Notes: generated by a model not told the origin, from the sequence alone. Shown: positions 47,601 to 60,240, counted from the first letter of the stretch. The stretch is DNA of 64,000 bases from Miscanthus floridulus (GCF_019320115.1 NC_089591.1:60129702-60193701), one strand, 5' to 3'. A program made the numbers and translations.

Positions 47601-48488
47601 ATCGGGATGCCTTCAGGTCCTGGGCCGAAGAAGCGATGGCCTCAGGCAAGGTCCTCGCTGGGCAGCTAGGGGTGGAGCAGAGTGCGCACCAGCTAACGAA
47701 AGGCGCCTTGGATGAGGCCCTTAAGGTGGCTGAGGCTTCCTAGACCTAGGCTGTGGTCTGGAGGGGAAAAGCCGAGGGTGAGTCCTATTCCCCTCGTTTT
47801 ATTCGCTTTTCTTGTGTTCGCCCCCTAACTCTTTGGTGTGATGCAAAGCTAGGGAGAGAGGCTTCTAGGGCGGCCAAGGCTACTCGGGTCGAGGTCCAGC
47901 GCCTAAAGGAGAAGGCTGAGGCTTCCTGGGCCGAGGCCCAATGCTAGAAGGAGAAAGTCGAGGCCTCTCGGGTCGAGGCCCAACGCTAGGAGCAGAAGGC
48001 CAAGGGTGAGTCCTGTAGGCTTTCAGTCCCTATTTGGCTTGTTTTCCTTTACGCTCAACCCCATTCCTGTTTCCTATGGCGCAGAGTCAGAGGCGGAGGT
48101 CACCCGGGCAGCCGAGGCTTCCGTCACTGGTGCAAGGCGGTGCTCGAAGACCGAGATTGGGGAGCACGACGCTGCTGAAAGGTGCTGCCCGTACCACCTG
48201 CGAGGCCCTAGAGGTCGAGGGGGTTCAGTCAGGCTAGCTCCCTTGGGAGCCATCTGATTAGCGTTGAGCGGCCAAGTGCGCGAGCGGCTCCGAGGAGCGC
48301 TACACACTGGTGTCAAGCGCTGCGCTGGCCGTCATCGCCTTGCACTACATCAGGCATTGATCTCCAAGCCATCAGCGATGGCTATGTCCTACCCGATGAT
48401 GATGAGGAAGCTGACGAGGCGGTCAGCGAAGCTGATGGAGGCGGTGGAGGGTCCCGGCACGGCGCTGGCAAAGCTGTTCGAAGAGTAG
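44689..48488 (+). pseudogene. Antisense accessory gene of Tat element D (putative gypsy-type transposon domain), broken
   Basis: ATG 44689 opens ADPWVLSEVTMEILQLLVDG. After a frameshift near 44840 the frame reads GYVVSFVSFHERGLG...FMRALLHYYGVELHNFNPNS...FVAICEGYLGI, the domain annotated as 'putative gypsy type transposon' (PF04195 family) in grass genomes. A stop at 45038 and later frameshifts break it. Several GT...AG introns are visible, for example 45620-45702 (GTAAGT...CTGCAG) and about 47287-47347, with donor-like GTGAGT at 47778 and 48004. Downstream exons encode Ala/Glu-rich coiled coil (45780-48240) and an Asp/Glu-rich end near 48400. Orientation is opposite to gag-pol. Extra antisense ORFs of this kind are known in Tat elements; function unknown. 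Confidence 0.82.
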
Positions 48489-49126
48489 GTGGTCCCTCCC
48501 CCGCCGTTTGCCGATGCTAGAGGCCCTAAGCCTTGACCTGGGCCCCAGAGGCCATGTAAATAGAATAGGGATTAACTTTGTATCATAACGCTTGTGGTCG
48601 TCGAGGCCTTTTTTAAAGTACTCGTGTTTCTTAATCGTTTTTCTTGTATTTTCGAGCCTCTGCCCTCTGTTGTCTCTGATCAGATTTCTTTTGCCAAAAA
48701 AAGCCCCCTTGGAACCTAAGCTACCCCTTGGGCGAAAGGTGGTGAGGGAGTGCCATAGCCTAGAGGCGTAGGCCGTCTCGCAACTCTACTGGCCTTCTAG
48801 CCCTGAGACAGACTTTTGGTCCTTGGGGTTTTCACAACCGATTCGTCAGAGCATGCTAGAGAGTTTTGGCGTAGGAATTTTTTTGAAAAACGACTAAAAA
48901 ATGGTGCGTGGGACTTAGGGGGGGAATCCCCCGTCTAGCCCTCGAGGGAGGCTCGGTTCTATAGAAGCAGAGCCATGTCTCCCTTGTGATGTTATCGTAA
49001 TGCCGAGGCCTTTGATGGGCTCGCGGGGTTTCTCGAAGAATTAGAACAACTGAAGAACGCTTCTTAATTGTATTTCGAGAAACAATATATACAATGCTTG
49101 GAAATTTAAGGGTAAAAGCGACGTAG
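48489..49126. other. Spacer between convergent antisense gene and pol of element D
   Basis: No coding feature recognised; presumably shared 3' untranslated sequence of both transcripts. Confidence 0.55.
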
Positions 49127-52100
49127 CTATTCTATGTTCCATGCGTTGGTGAGGATTTTGCCGTTCTCGTTGGCTAGCTTGTAGGTCCTGGGTTTCAGCA
49201 CTTGGGCGACGATGTATGGTCCTTCCCACGGTGGGGTCAGCTTGTGGCAGCCCTTGTTGCTCTGTGTCAGCCTCAACACCAGGTCACCTACCTTCAACTC
49301 TTGGCTTCGAATGCGCCAGGCCTGATAGCGCCGTAGGGCTTGCTGGTACTTGGCCGAATGCAGCAGGCGCGATGTCTCGGGCTTCCTCCAGTTGGTCGAG
49401 GGCGTCCTCGCGGGTGGTGCAGGTTGCTTTGCTCGTTGTAGGCCTATAGCCTTAGGGGAACCATATTTCAAGTTAGTGGGGAGGACAGCCTCAGCTCCAT
49501 AGACTAGGAAGAAAGGTGTGAACCCCGTGGCTCAGCTTGGAGTGTTCCTCAGGCTCCAGATGACCGATGGGAGTTCGGCGAGCCATTTCTTGCCAAACTT
49601 CTTTAACTGGTTGTAAATTCTTGGCTTGAGGCCTTGTAGGATCATGCTGTTAGCACGTTCTACTTGGCCGTTTGTCCTTGGGTGTCCTACGGCCGACCAG
49701 GCCACACGGATGTGGTGGTCATCGTAGAATGTCAAGAATTTTTTGCCGGTGAACTGTGTCCCATTGTTGGTGATGATGGTGTTTGGGACCCCAAACCTAT
49801 GGATGATGTCAGGGAAAGAATAGCACTGCTTGCTCAGATTTGATTTGATTGATTAGATGAGCCTCGATCCATTTGGAGAACTTATCGATTGCTACTAGTA
49901 GATCGGTGTAGCCCCCGGGAGCCTTTTGCAGAGGCCCGACCATGTCGAGCCCCCACACAGCAAATGGCCATGTAATGGGGATGGTTTGGAGGGCCTAGGC
50001 CGGGAGGTGCGTCTGTCGCGCATAGTACCAGCATCCCTCGTAGGAGCGTACTAACTTGGTGGCATCGGCAACCACCGTCGGCCAGTAGAACCCTTGGCGA
50101 AAGGCATTTCTGACAAGCGTCCGAGGCGCCGCATGGTGCCCACAGGCCCCCGCATGCAAGTCCCAAAGTAGGGCTTGGCCTGCCTCAGCCTTGATGCATC
50201 GTTGGAGGACACTGGATGGACTTCGCCTGTATAATTCGCTGTTGCAGAGGATGTAAGTTTTGGCTTGTCGCGCAAGCCATCGGGCTTTGGTCCTATCACT
50301 AGGAAGCTCTCCCTGAGCGAGCCAATCAAGGAACGGGACTTGCCAGTCCATGTCCTGGTCGGTCTAGGGAGGCTCCTTGTCGACTTCCATGACCTCGGGC
50401 TCGGCCGAAGGAGCCTTGGCGGTAGAGGGGGCGTCGAGCCTCGTGGTGGGTTTGGCCGGTGGGCCCTCTTCCACTGCCGAGGCGTAGTCAATGGAAGGCT
50501 TGTGGAGGTCCCTGGCAAAGACGTTCGGGGGGGACCGGAGCCTGTGCCGAGGCCATCTTTACCAGTTCATCCGCGGCCTCGTTGTATTTCCCGCGTGATG
50601 TGGTTGAGTTCGAGACCGTCGAACTTGTCTTCTAGGCGACATACCAACTTGCAGTACACCTCCATTTTGGGGTCGAGGCAGTTTGACTCCTTCATGACTT
50701 GATCAACGATGAGCTACGAGTCGCCCCAGATGTCGAGACGCCATACTCCAAGTTCGATGGTGATCTACAAGCCGTTGACGAGGGCTTCATACTTGGCTAC
50801 GTTGTTGGAGGCGGCGAAGTGGAGCCAAACCATGTAGCGCATTTGTACTCTAAGGGGCGAGATGAAGAGCAGACCCATGCCTGCCCCGGTCTTCATCAGG
50901 GACCCATCGAAGTACACAGTCCAGCACTCCTGTCTAAATTTGAGCTGGTGGCAGCTGGGTGTCAGTCCACTCAGCCACAAAATCGGCCAAGACCTAAGAC
51001 TTTATTGCTTTCTGAGGCGCAAAGGTCAGGGCTTCCCCTATGAGTTCGACGGCCCACTTGGCTATCCTACCCGAGGCCTCCCAGTTATGGATTATCTCTT
51101 CCAAGGGGAAAGACGACACCACGGTTATTGAGTGGGACTCGAAGTAGTGACGCAGCTTGCGCCGAGCCTAAGACTACTGGCGTAGATCAACTTCTGGATG
51201 TGGGGGTAGCGCATTTTGGTCTCAGAGAGCACTTCGCTGATGAAGTAGACAGGTCGTTGGATGGGTAGAGCATGCCCCTCTTCCTGCCTCTCTACTACTA
51301 TGGCCGCGCTGACCACTTGGGTTGTTGCGGCGATGTAGAGTAAGAGGGCCTCGTCCCTGGCTGGCGGTACTAGGACAGGGAGGATTGGTGAGCGGTGCTT
51401 TGAGCTTGGCGAGGGCTTCTTCAGGCCTCGGGGGTCCAAGAAAAGCGTTCAGATTTCCTCAAGAGGCGGTACAGAGGCAAGCCTTTTTCGCCAAGGCAGT
51501 GAGATGAAGCGGCTCAGGGCCGCAAGGCATCCCATGACCCTCTACACTCCCTTGAGGTCTCGGATCGATCCCATGCTAGTCACGGCCGAGACCTTCTCTA
51601 GGTTGGCCTCGATGCCGCGTTCCGAGACTATGAATCCCAAGATCATCCCTCGAGGGACCCCGAACACACACTTCTCGGGGTTGAGCTTGATGCCCTTCTC
51701 TCTAAGGCATTTGAAGGCTATCTTCAAGTCGTTGACGAGATCCCTAGCCTTTCTGCACTTAACCACGATGTCGTCCACATAGACCTCGACGGTTCGCCCA
51801 ATGTGGTCGCCAAAGACCTAGGTCATGCACCGCTGGTACATGGCCCCTATGTTTCTGAGGCTGAAAGGCATAGTCACATAGCAGTACATGCTGAATGGGG
51901 TGATGAAAGAAGTCGTGAGCTAGTCGGACTCTTTCATCTTGATTTGATGGTAACCGGAATACGCATAAAGGAAAGACAGGGTCTTGCATCCCGCAGTGGA
52001 GTCAATGATTTAATCGATTCGAGGTAATGGGAAGGGGACTTTGGGGCAGGCTTTATTCAAACCGGTGTAGTCTACACACATCCTCCACTTCCCATTTTTC

Positions 52101-52230
52101 TTCTTGACTAACACAGGGTTAGTCAACCACTCTGGATGGGATACTTCCTTGATGAACCCGGATGCTAAGAGTTTCTGCACCTCCTCACTGATGGTCCTAC
52201 ACTTTTCCTCATCGAATTAGCATAGGCGTT
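49127..52230 (-). pseudogene. Pol of Tat element D (RT, RNase H, integrase), broken
   Basis: On the - strand from right to left: RT lead (KKKNGKWRMCVDY near 52130-52090, SGYHQIK near 51950), MDDIVVK catalytic block at 51778, GIKLNPEKCVFG near 51680, RNase H (YFDGSLMKTGAGMG near 50910), integrase zinc finger (HAGACGHH...CWYYAR, about 50160-50020), catalytic core (LDMVGP near 49945, GHPRTNGQVERAN near 49680) and C-terminal GPYIVAQVLKPRTYKLAN (about 49230-49170). RNase H before integrase confirms Ty3/gypsy. Many stops and frameshifts. RT motif YVDD reads as MDD in the remaining frame. Non-functional. Confidence 0.88.
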
Positions 52231-52363
52231 GCTTCACCGGTCTGGAGCTAGCTCGGATGTCCAAGGCGTGCTCAGTGACCTCCCTCAGTATGCCTGGCAT
52301 GTCCGAGGGACTCCATGCGAACATATCGGCATTCGCACAGAGAAAGTCGACGAGCATGGCTTC

Positions 52364-53903
52364 CTATTTGATGTTGAGGGTGGCGCTGATCCTCAGCGCC
52401 TGGTCATCGACGCAGGCGGGGTCAACTAGGACAAGCTTGATGGCCTCCGCAGGCTCGAACGTCCCAACACGATGCTTGGAGTTAGGTGCCTCGCCACTGA
52501 GCCACCTCGGTGCAGATGGCTCTAGCTGACAAGCCAGGCGGTAATCGGCAAGCCAAAGTTCGGGATTGGTCTCGCCGCTATACTTCATGAGGTTGGCTGG
52601 TTGCCGAAACCAGGTCGGGAAATGAGCAGTGCGGATGGCTCTGCTGAAGACTTGAGGGCTAGGCGGTTCAAGAGAAGGACTGCGGTCCTTCTCACTGTCA
52701 TAACGGCCACCTCAGTGTGGATGGTAGCCCTAGGCAGGCCCCTCATTGTCGTGGCATCGTCGTCTGCTGACCACCTCATGATCTCCCTGCACCTCATGTT
52801 GGTTGCCGAGGCAGGTCAAGCAGCAAGGGGACCCTGTGGGCTATCGGTGCCCAAGCAGGCTCGGGACATACCGAGGCCTCCCTATTCTGCCAAGGCGGTG
52901 CCATGCGAAGGTCCAAGGCGCCCCCGTGCCGTCGAGAGGCAAAACTCTTAGCTTGCTGCACCACGGCTGGTCTCGAGGAGATCCCAAAGCTCACCATGGA
53001 CCCATCGCCCCTCCATGGTGGAGGGCTCGGGCATCGTGCAGACTAGCATCGCCACAGTCATGACGTTCTAGCTAGCGCGATTGAAGATTGGGGTCTGCTC
53101 ACTCCCTTCGTCGTCGTTGATGCGGTGGTGCATGTCGCAGGCCCTCTATCGAGCTCCTCCGCCATCGCCATGATCTCGCTGCTCCTGCTTGAGAGTGTCT
53201 CGAAGCTGCTGCAGGAGGAGTCAGTCCTGTTCGACCTTGGCCTAGAGCTCACAGAGCTATTCCAGGTCCGGGCGTTGAGGTCATGCGGGGGCGGGGTTCT
53301 CATTCCACACTACCGGTAGGACAACATGCGGAGGTGTGGCAGCGCTTGCTCCCGGGCAAAGCGGGGAATGGCTACCTACCCCTCGTCCTCCTTGCCCGCC
53401 CTCGGTATCCCGAGCCCGATGTGGAAACACTCGCGAGTGGGGTCATAAGCACCTTCGTCGTCGGAGTCGGAGTAGCCGAAGCAGTAGTCGCTTGCGGCCA
53501 AGAAGCGGCGCATGGTTTTAGGGTCGTGGAGTCCAAAGAAATCTGCTCTGGCCCATGCCTCGTCCTCCTCCGAGGAGTTAGCGTGGGTATGGGTCGACGC
53601 GGCGGTGTCGAAGTCGAGGACGAAGCGCTGGTGGCGTCCTGAGGGATCCGCGTGAGCGGAAGCGTAGGCATAAGCGTAGGAGGCGGCAGCATTTCTCAAC
53701 CCAAAGGGGTATGGGGATGGTGCCATCGTCGGGCTCTGCTCCGCCGGAGTTGGCTCCTCAGGGAGTGGTGGAGCAGAGCTCAATGATGGGGCATCGCCGC
53801 ACGTCGTCGGCGTTTTTCCCTTGTCCAGGCTTAGGCTGGACAGGTCCCCGACCAGGGACCTTGTGCCAGCAGCTGGGCATGGGATACCGGCGGGGCGTGG
53901 CAC
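52364..53903 (-). pseudogene. Gag remnant of element D joined to pol by deletion
   Basis: The upstream part (53903-53376) encodes a Pro/Ser- and Asp-rich leader with SSEEDEAWARADFFGLHDP. The gag core start (YSGETNPELWLADYRLACQL) is at 52588-52529. Directly after ACQL the frame turns into sequence that belongs between protease and RT (GTFEPAEAIKLV...). The rest of gag, the zinc knuckle and the protease are therefore missing. That internal deletion would make the element dependent on others even without its stops. Confidence 0.75.
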
Positions 53904-54154
53904 ATCACCCTAGGTTTGCGCAGTGTTGGGGTGGTCCCGTCCACATCACGCTTGGTGCGCCTGCGCCTGGGCTGCCGGTGTGTGATGTCATCGTCGGTCG
54001 GTGGGGCTCGGGGTGTGAGGAGCACCATGTCGTACTCAGATCCTAGGGACATGAACTCTAGGCTCCCGAACCAGATCACCATGCCGAGACGTAGTGGTCG
54101 TACGGGGTCTGCCATCCGGAACTTGTTGGGATGACGAAGCTAACACGTAGAGGC

Positions 54155-54172
54155 CCCTACCTAGCGCGCCAA
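54155..54172 (-). other. Primer binding site of element D
   Basis: On the - strand TGGCGCGCTAGGTAGGGG follows the 5' LTR end after two bases. It is a non-methionine type resembling sites seen in cereal Tat elements; I do not assign the tRNA. Confidence 0.75.
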
Positions 54173-54174
54173 CT

Positions 54175-55510
54175 GTCGATGTTTTGGACTAGCGAGCCCT
54201 CAACCAACTAGTAAATTTGTACTATGTGTTCCTAATCCTAGATGGTGATGCAAAGAGACACAAGGTTTATACTAGTTCGGGTAATGAGTACCCTACGTCC
54301 TAGTTTGATAGATCGATCTTGTATTCCATGCACCGAAATACTCGTAGTAGGGGGTTACAAGCAGGGCGAGAGAGGGAGCTAGTCCCTAGGTCTCTACATG
54401 GAGCGGCGTGGGTTACTTGAGATGTTGATCTCAGGTCCGTGGGGGAGCTTCGAGTGTTCGTTTGAGCAGTTTATGCGTGAGTTCGTTGCGTGGGCATAGG
54501 TCTCGATTGTCCACCTCCCATCCCCCGAAACGGCCTTGGTCCCTCCCTTTTATAGTTGAAGGGGGGACAAGGGTGGTACATGCGCTAGCTACATGACGTC
54601 GTGCGAATGGAGGCGGACATGTCCAAGCCCTGTAGCCTGTTACTATGGCGGTGTGGTCGACGGAGTGGTCCCATCCTTGAAGTACTGGGAGCGACGTGCC
54701 AGGTCACATCCGATCTTGTGCATCGTGGGGCTCTAGTGTTATCTTGAAGCGGGGGCATAGTGGTCGATGTGCCAATCACTGTGCATTGATTGCATGAGAA
54801 GCCGAGGCTCAGTTGGTGCCGAGGCCGAGCCATCGTGGGAGGCTCGGCAGATGTGAATCCTGAGGTTGCTGAGACCCTGTAGTAGGTTGCCGAGGCTTGG
54901 AGGGAGCAGTTGGTCTCGCACGCTGATTCCGAGGCTATGGTGACCCGAGCATTGACTCCCCATGCCACGTTGTCTCTGGGGCGGGGGTTAGGTGGCACAG
55001 TGCAGTGCAGGCGCTGAGCGTGGGCACAGCACTAGAGCATAGTGGCCAGTAATCCTAGCCGCGCCCTATCCTGGTCGGTATGGCGTTGATGCGACTTCTT
55101 GTCCCGTCGGCCACTCCGCGGTGTCGAGCCGCCGTCCGGCTGAGATTGCGGGAGTGGTTGACGCATTAATGGGATGCGACGCGCTGTCAGGAAGACTAGT
55201 CGAGGCAGGAGCGATGGGTTATTGCCGAGCCGGCCTCGAGCGATACGGAGAATCGCTGTCTCGTTCGAGGCTGTACGGCGGGGCCTCAGGCGAGACGGAA
55301 AATTGGTTCCTCGTCGAGGCCTCGCGCGAGACGGAGAATTGGCAGGCCATCGAGGCCTCCCGTGCGAGGCCTCGAGCGAGGCGGAGAATCGGTGGCCTCG
55401 GACGAGGTCGGGGTTTAACCTATGGCTTGCCTTTTGGCTTTGTTTTCGATGGGGTCTAAGTGATTCTTTTGGTATACGTTCAGGGGTACCCCATTTTATG
55501 GTACCCGACA
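54175..55510 (-). repeat. 5' LTR of element D (right, 1336 bp)
   Basis: On the - strand it starts TGTCGGGTACC and ends ...ATCGACA. It pairs with 41103-42447. Confidence 0.93.
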
Positions 55511-56640
55511 CATGGCATAACTCAAAAGGTTTTGTCGTGGAAGGAAAAGAACGTAAAGGGATGTTGCCTAAAGAAATCTATTTATGGATTAAAGCAAGCT
55601 TCAAGACAGTGGTTCTTGAAGTTTGACAGTACAATAAGAAAGTTTGGGTTTTAAAGAGAATATAGAGGACAATTGTATTTATGTAAAGTTTAAACATGGG
55701 AAATTTATTTTCCTAATCCTGCATGTGGGTAGCACCTTACTCGCTAGTAGTGGTGTTAATCTACTGTTGGAGAAGAAGCAGTTCTTGTCCTCAAGTTTCA
55801 ATGAGAATGGTCTTAGTAAAGCATCATTCGTTCCAGGAATTGGAACTTACCGAGATAAAAGGAAAAGGGGTATTAGAACTATCTCAAGTGTATACTTAGA
55901 GAAGATTCTAAAGAAATAAAGTATATATGTGAATAAACCTGCGCCTGTTCCTATAGTCAAGGGTAATAGTTTTTGGAACTTTCAGTGTTCCAAGAATAAA
56001 TGTGAGATCGATCAAATAGACATCATATATGCTTCAGCTGTTGGAAGCTTACTGAATGCTTATAAGCAAGAACTTACCCTGACACAATTTATGTATCCGG
56101 GATGTTTTTGGCAGAAGTCCAGTCCAGATATAGATCACTGGAATGGAGTTGAGAATGTTTTGCAATTGTGTAAAGATTTATAGGCCTCATGGTGAGTAAG
56201 AAAGAATAAGTACTATCAAATAGTTATGGGTACAAAAGTTAAATTTTGGCGAGATGCTTAGTGAAACCCACATAGTAGCTAACATTCGCAGTTGGAGTTT
56301 TATTGTGGAAAAGCTCCAAAGAAACAATTGTGGTGTCATCAAAGATGTATACCCATGGTATAGCTTGTTATGAGGCTTAAGGACAGGCGAAATGATTAAA
56401 AGAACTTACACCCGGAATTAATAATGGTATACAACAGCAATAACCATTTTAGTAGTTCGCTCCTATAACAACGGGTTAAGTGTGCTGTCAAACACATTGA
56501 CATTAAAGTTGTACGTTGTGAAGGAGAAAGTCCAGAATCATACTAAAAGTATTGAACATATATGTAACAAGCAAGTGCTTGCGGATACACGTACAAAAGG
56601 CTTACCACCCAGTGTGTTTGAAGAACACACAGTCGACATA
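55511..56640 (+). pseudogene. Copia RT/RNase H remnant of element C, downstream half
   Basis: Continues the RT cut at 41102: [12 protein letters not shown], then [16 protein letters not shown] near 55580-55625, KHGKFIFLILHVGSTLLAS, LLEKKQFLSSSF and YLEKILKK. The catalytic YVDD is replaced by HVGS. RNase H traces follow (IDQIDIIYASAVGSLLNA at about 56009-56062; SPDIDHWNGVENV near 56120) and end near 56620. Stops throughout. Confidence 0.85.
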
Positions 56641-56860
56641 GGTTTATGGTATAGCCTATGATTTTCGGACAATAAAGGGCCCAAAGTTAAAGAATCTGTT
56701 TCAGAACAGAGATGTGTATTGTAGTTGTTAAGTCTATCGGCGATTGACCAGTGACGATGAAGCATGCTCTATGCACTAATCTATGATGAAACAAATAAAA
56801 GTGAAAGGGATTAAAGTCAAAGTTCAAAGTTAAAGTATGAGTTGAGATCAGAGGGGAGAA

Positions 56861-57319
56861 TGTTAGAATTGATCTCATCCTGTCTTGACCCAACGGTCGA
56901 GACGGACCCCTTGACTGCGTCCTGATCGGGGACGTCCAGCCATCTAGTGGCTAGTGGGCCCCCGTCGCACAGTGCCTATAAAGAGGAGGTGGAGCAAACG
57001 GCTCTGTGTACGAGGTTCACCGTCGCTACAGCCCCACTGTCCTAACCCTAATCCGATCCAGAGGGTGGCACTGTCAGCGGCGGAAAGCGCCACTGCCTCC
57101 ACCACCGCCGGTCTCCACAGCTACACCAAACGTCGCTGCCCGTGCGCAGATCTTCATCGACGAACCAGCGAAGACAGGGAGCTCCTTCGACGGTCAGATG
57201 CTCCTACATCTCCCTCTCTCTCTCTCCTACTCCCGAAGCAAACTCTAGATCTATATGATTCAATTAGAAAAGAACTCACCCACTAGAATCCACTACTAGA
57301 TGATGCAAACTATCTAACA
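56861..57319 (+). repeat. 3' LTR of element C (459 bp)
   Basis: TGTTAGAATTG...CTATCTAACA after the purine tract GAGGGGAGAA, followed by target copy CCGGC. It contains TATAAA (56977-56982) and the CCCAACGG stem-loop (56879-56905, one bulged T). Confidence 0.93.
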
Positions 57320-57324
57320 CCGGC

Positions 57325-59440
57325 CTCCCACGACCTTGGTCTGTCAGATATGAGATGTTAGGGGCATATGATCGAGACGCCTATCGAAGGTGACCCGATA
57401 ATTCATGGTCGTCTCGTAGCAGCACCAGGAATGGTGATTCGCGAGATCGTCTGATGTGATGTCAAACAAACATGGGAAATCAACTAGAGTGCTTGACGAA
57501 GGTAATCAGCGCAACAGTGTGATTTTTGCTATTTTGTTTTGAGTTAGAAATTTATTATGCCGAGCCTGGGAGCATCTGCATTTGCGTTTTTTTTTATTTT
57601 TAATTAAAAAATGCAAAAGGGGGACTGCTTTTGCAGTGTTGATGCTGACGCCTCTGAACTGTATCTTTAGGACCACACAAACAAATTTGTCGGCCTCATC
57701 ACCAATCCAACTATCGTGGGGTCAATGAGTGTAAACATTTGGTGAAATGTGCTCTTCTCGTTGTAAGATCAGACGGTTTAGGTTCAAAAAACAAAGATCA
57801 GACGGTTTGGTCAACACCTTCACCAAAAGAATAAAGGGGAAAATAGGAAAGGAGTACATCGAAAGAAATCACCATTTAGGAGTGTAAACAGTACTTATGC
57901 CGTTTTATTAGACATAAGAAGGTTATAGTATGCAATAGTTCGTCCGTTCTAAATTAGAGACCACTTTACTTTTGACCTAAATCAAAATTTTCTATCTTTG
58001 ACCAAGTCTCCCTCCATCCAGGAATGATAAACATATTTTAATAAGAGAAAAGTCATACAAACTACATTTTAATCCTTAATTTCTCTTACAATATGCTGCC
58101 ATTTTCTAAAGAAAATCTACCACGACCCGCTTGTGCATTTCAAGTTTAGCATGCGCATCATGATCATAATTTGCATTTAAGTTCATCTTTTGAAACTTGC
58201 ATGACAAAAGACTGGTTTATTTGGCCCCACCAGGCAAACTCTCTACGACCAAACCAGCGGCGGCATCTATCTTTTTATGCCTCACACTCACACTCTCCTT
58301 CCCACACTCTTTCTATTCTTGCTCTCCCCACCCTTCGAACATCTCTCAAGCAAGGAGGAAGAAGAAGGATTGGAGCAACCAAGGAGGTGGACACAGACAG
58401 GATTGAAGGAACCACCCAAGCCCACAAGATCATCTGCTTCTTCTTCTTCACCTTTTGGTTGGTTAAATCCCGAGCTCATGTTTCCTTAAATCATAGAGAC
58501 CAAAGGTGGGCTAATTCATGGCATAGAACTCTTTTCAATAATTCAATCTCAACCTAGGCTTGTCGGTGGCAGCAACCACCAAGAGCAACGGGCCAACTCT
58601 TTTTTCAATGATTCAATCTCAACCTAGCTTGTTGGTGGCAGCAACCACCAAAAGTAAAGGACTCATATGCCCTTGGAGCACCTCTCTTACACTTTCGTTC
58701 TCATTTCGTGTAAAAGGGTTAACCCGAAGGTGCTACATTTGGATCGACAAGGATTATAAGCTGGTTGTCACCCTCCTAAACTTGAAAGGTGGTACTAAAC
58801 CCACCAACCACAACCACCCATGGGCCAGATAGTCCAACTACAAGCTACTTATGGGCTAGTGTGTTACAATATTATCCAAGGGTCCAAGAGAGGTAAAATG
58901 CCCGAACACACCACCTATTTATAACCCGCCACACAAAACTAGTCGTTGCCAACTTGGCCAGTTTTCAGCGCACACATGGGATAGCTCCGGTGAGCATCTT
59001 AGTGCTGCATTGGAGTATCCCAATGATCGAATACCAACGGCTCAAAAACTAACCATTGAACGGAGTGCTGCATCGGAGTATCCCAATGCTCCTCGTCATT
59101 GCTCGCGACGACGCGCATGTTAGACAAGAATAGGAATGAGAAGCTTTTGACATTTTGTGGTTGGGTTGATTTGAGGTATATAAAGATATGAGCATTTGGT
59201 TCTTCCCAGCACACTATTAGTATCCTCTTGATAGTACGTCTTATCCTAAAACTCAATTTTAAAATAGAAAATAAAGTAAACTAGCTCTTTGAACCTTTGC
59301 AAGCCATCCTTTTGAGTTGGGTCTCCTTTAGTGTTTCTTTGCACCCATGACTATGAAATGTTGTCAAACACTTACAAAATCCATGAGACCTTTAATTATG
59401 TGGTCAACATCACCAAAATCCACTTACAGGAGGTTGTTGG
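57325..59440. other. Intergenic DNA with small repeats
   Basis: 57937-58020 (CGTCCGTTCTAAATTAGAG...TTTGACC) resembles half of a Stowaway-type MITE. A 70-bp period duplication lies at about 58533-58660 (ATTCAATCTCAACCTAG twice). GTGCTGCAT...GGAGTATCCCAATG is duplicated at 59002 and 59065. No gene recognised; the open frame 58171-58557 lacks known domains. Confidence 0.55.
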
Positions 59441-59454
59441 ACTAAGAGGAGGCA

Positions 59455-60235
59455 GTGCCAAAGCCCGGGTCGTCAGAGACTGTCTCCTTCGTCCCCTTTC
59501 ACCTCGCTAGGTTTGGGGTCCCGGCACATCCAATTCTCCCGTGGGCTGCTGCGCTTCTACGAGCTGCGGCTCACTATCTGACCCCGCATGGCGTCCTTCA
59601 CATCGCCATCTTCGTGGCCATGTGCTTTTTGGGGATAGATCCCTACTTCACGCTCTAGAGATGAGTTCTCTACCAGTGGGTGACGAAGACAGAGGGCGTT
59701 CCCAACTGGGTGGGCGTCGCCAGCATCTAGCTTTGCAACAATATGAAGGCACGCTACCTCGACCTCTCGTTCCTATTGTCGGAGAAGGTGTGGCACCAGG
59801 AGTGGTTCTCCCCAATGTGGGGCTGGCGCTGCCCTTGTTCTATGTTGACCGTGTGGGCGGCAATGCACCAGAGTCGTGGGCGAGCCTCCCAAGCAGTCGG
59901 AAGCGCATGAGACCAAGATGCTGCTGGATGCGATCGGGTGGTTGAAGGATCGGGGGTTGACGAGGCCTATGGTCATTAAGACGTTCATGGCATGTCGCGT
60001 CCTACCATTGAAAGCTCGAGCCCACGCCATGTGGGATTATATCGGGACAGAGGACCCGACGATCGAGTCAGACAAATTCATCCCTCATGACTCGCTCGAC
60101 CGCCGGATGCGGGTACTGTTGGGGTCTTCAGCGCCGGATTTTGGGAAGGGCCCTGACCCTGGCCCCAACCCCTATTGCAAGGAGAGACCTTGGCCCACGG
60201 GCAGCCCCTTTGTGGGGATGAGCTCCAATCCCTAG
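59455..60235 (+). pseudogene. Fragment of another Tat-type antisense accessory ORF
   Basis: 59455-59658 encodes SFVPFHLARFGVPAHP...GVLHIAIFVAMCFLGIDPYF, a diverged relative of the domain at 44850-45040. After frameshifts, 59876-60235 encodes a Leu/Arg-rich tail (GLTRPMVIKTFMACRVLPLKAR) similar to downstream parts of such ORFs. No LTRs of the parent element were found next to it. Confidence 0.65.
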
Positions 60236-60240
60236 TGCCC

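Larger units (their letters stand above)
41103..55510 (-). mobile_element. Tat-lineage Ty3/gypsy element 'D' with antisense gene, nested in C
   Basis: Flanked by CATGG on both sides (41098-41102, 55511-55515). LTRs are 41103-42447 and 54175-55510. Gag-pol remnants lie on the - strand with the primer site beside the right LTR and a purine tract (complement of TAGCCCCCGAGCC) beside the left LTR. A minisatellite region and a + strand extra gene lie between pol and the 3' LTR, as is typical of the Tat lineage (Grande, Ogre, RIRE2-like). LTRs differ by several percent and the coding regions are broken, so it is old and inactive. Confidence 0.93.
36684..57319 (+). mobile_element. Ty1/copia element 'C' (20.6 kb with nested element D)
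   Basis: Bounded by a perfect 5-bp duplication CCGGC (36679-36683, 57320-57324). LTRs are 36684-37153 and 56861-57319, with primer site 37155 and polypurine tract 56851-56860. Without element D the element is about 6.2 kb. It shares the family of element B. The pol remnants read 5' to 3' on + and are interrupted at 41102/55511. The element is dead: RT YVDD is lost and there are many stops. Confidence 0.93.
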
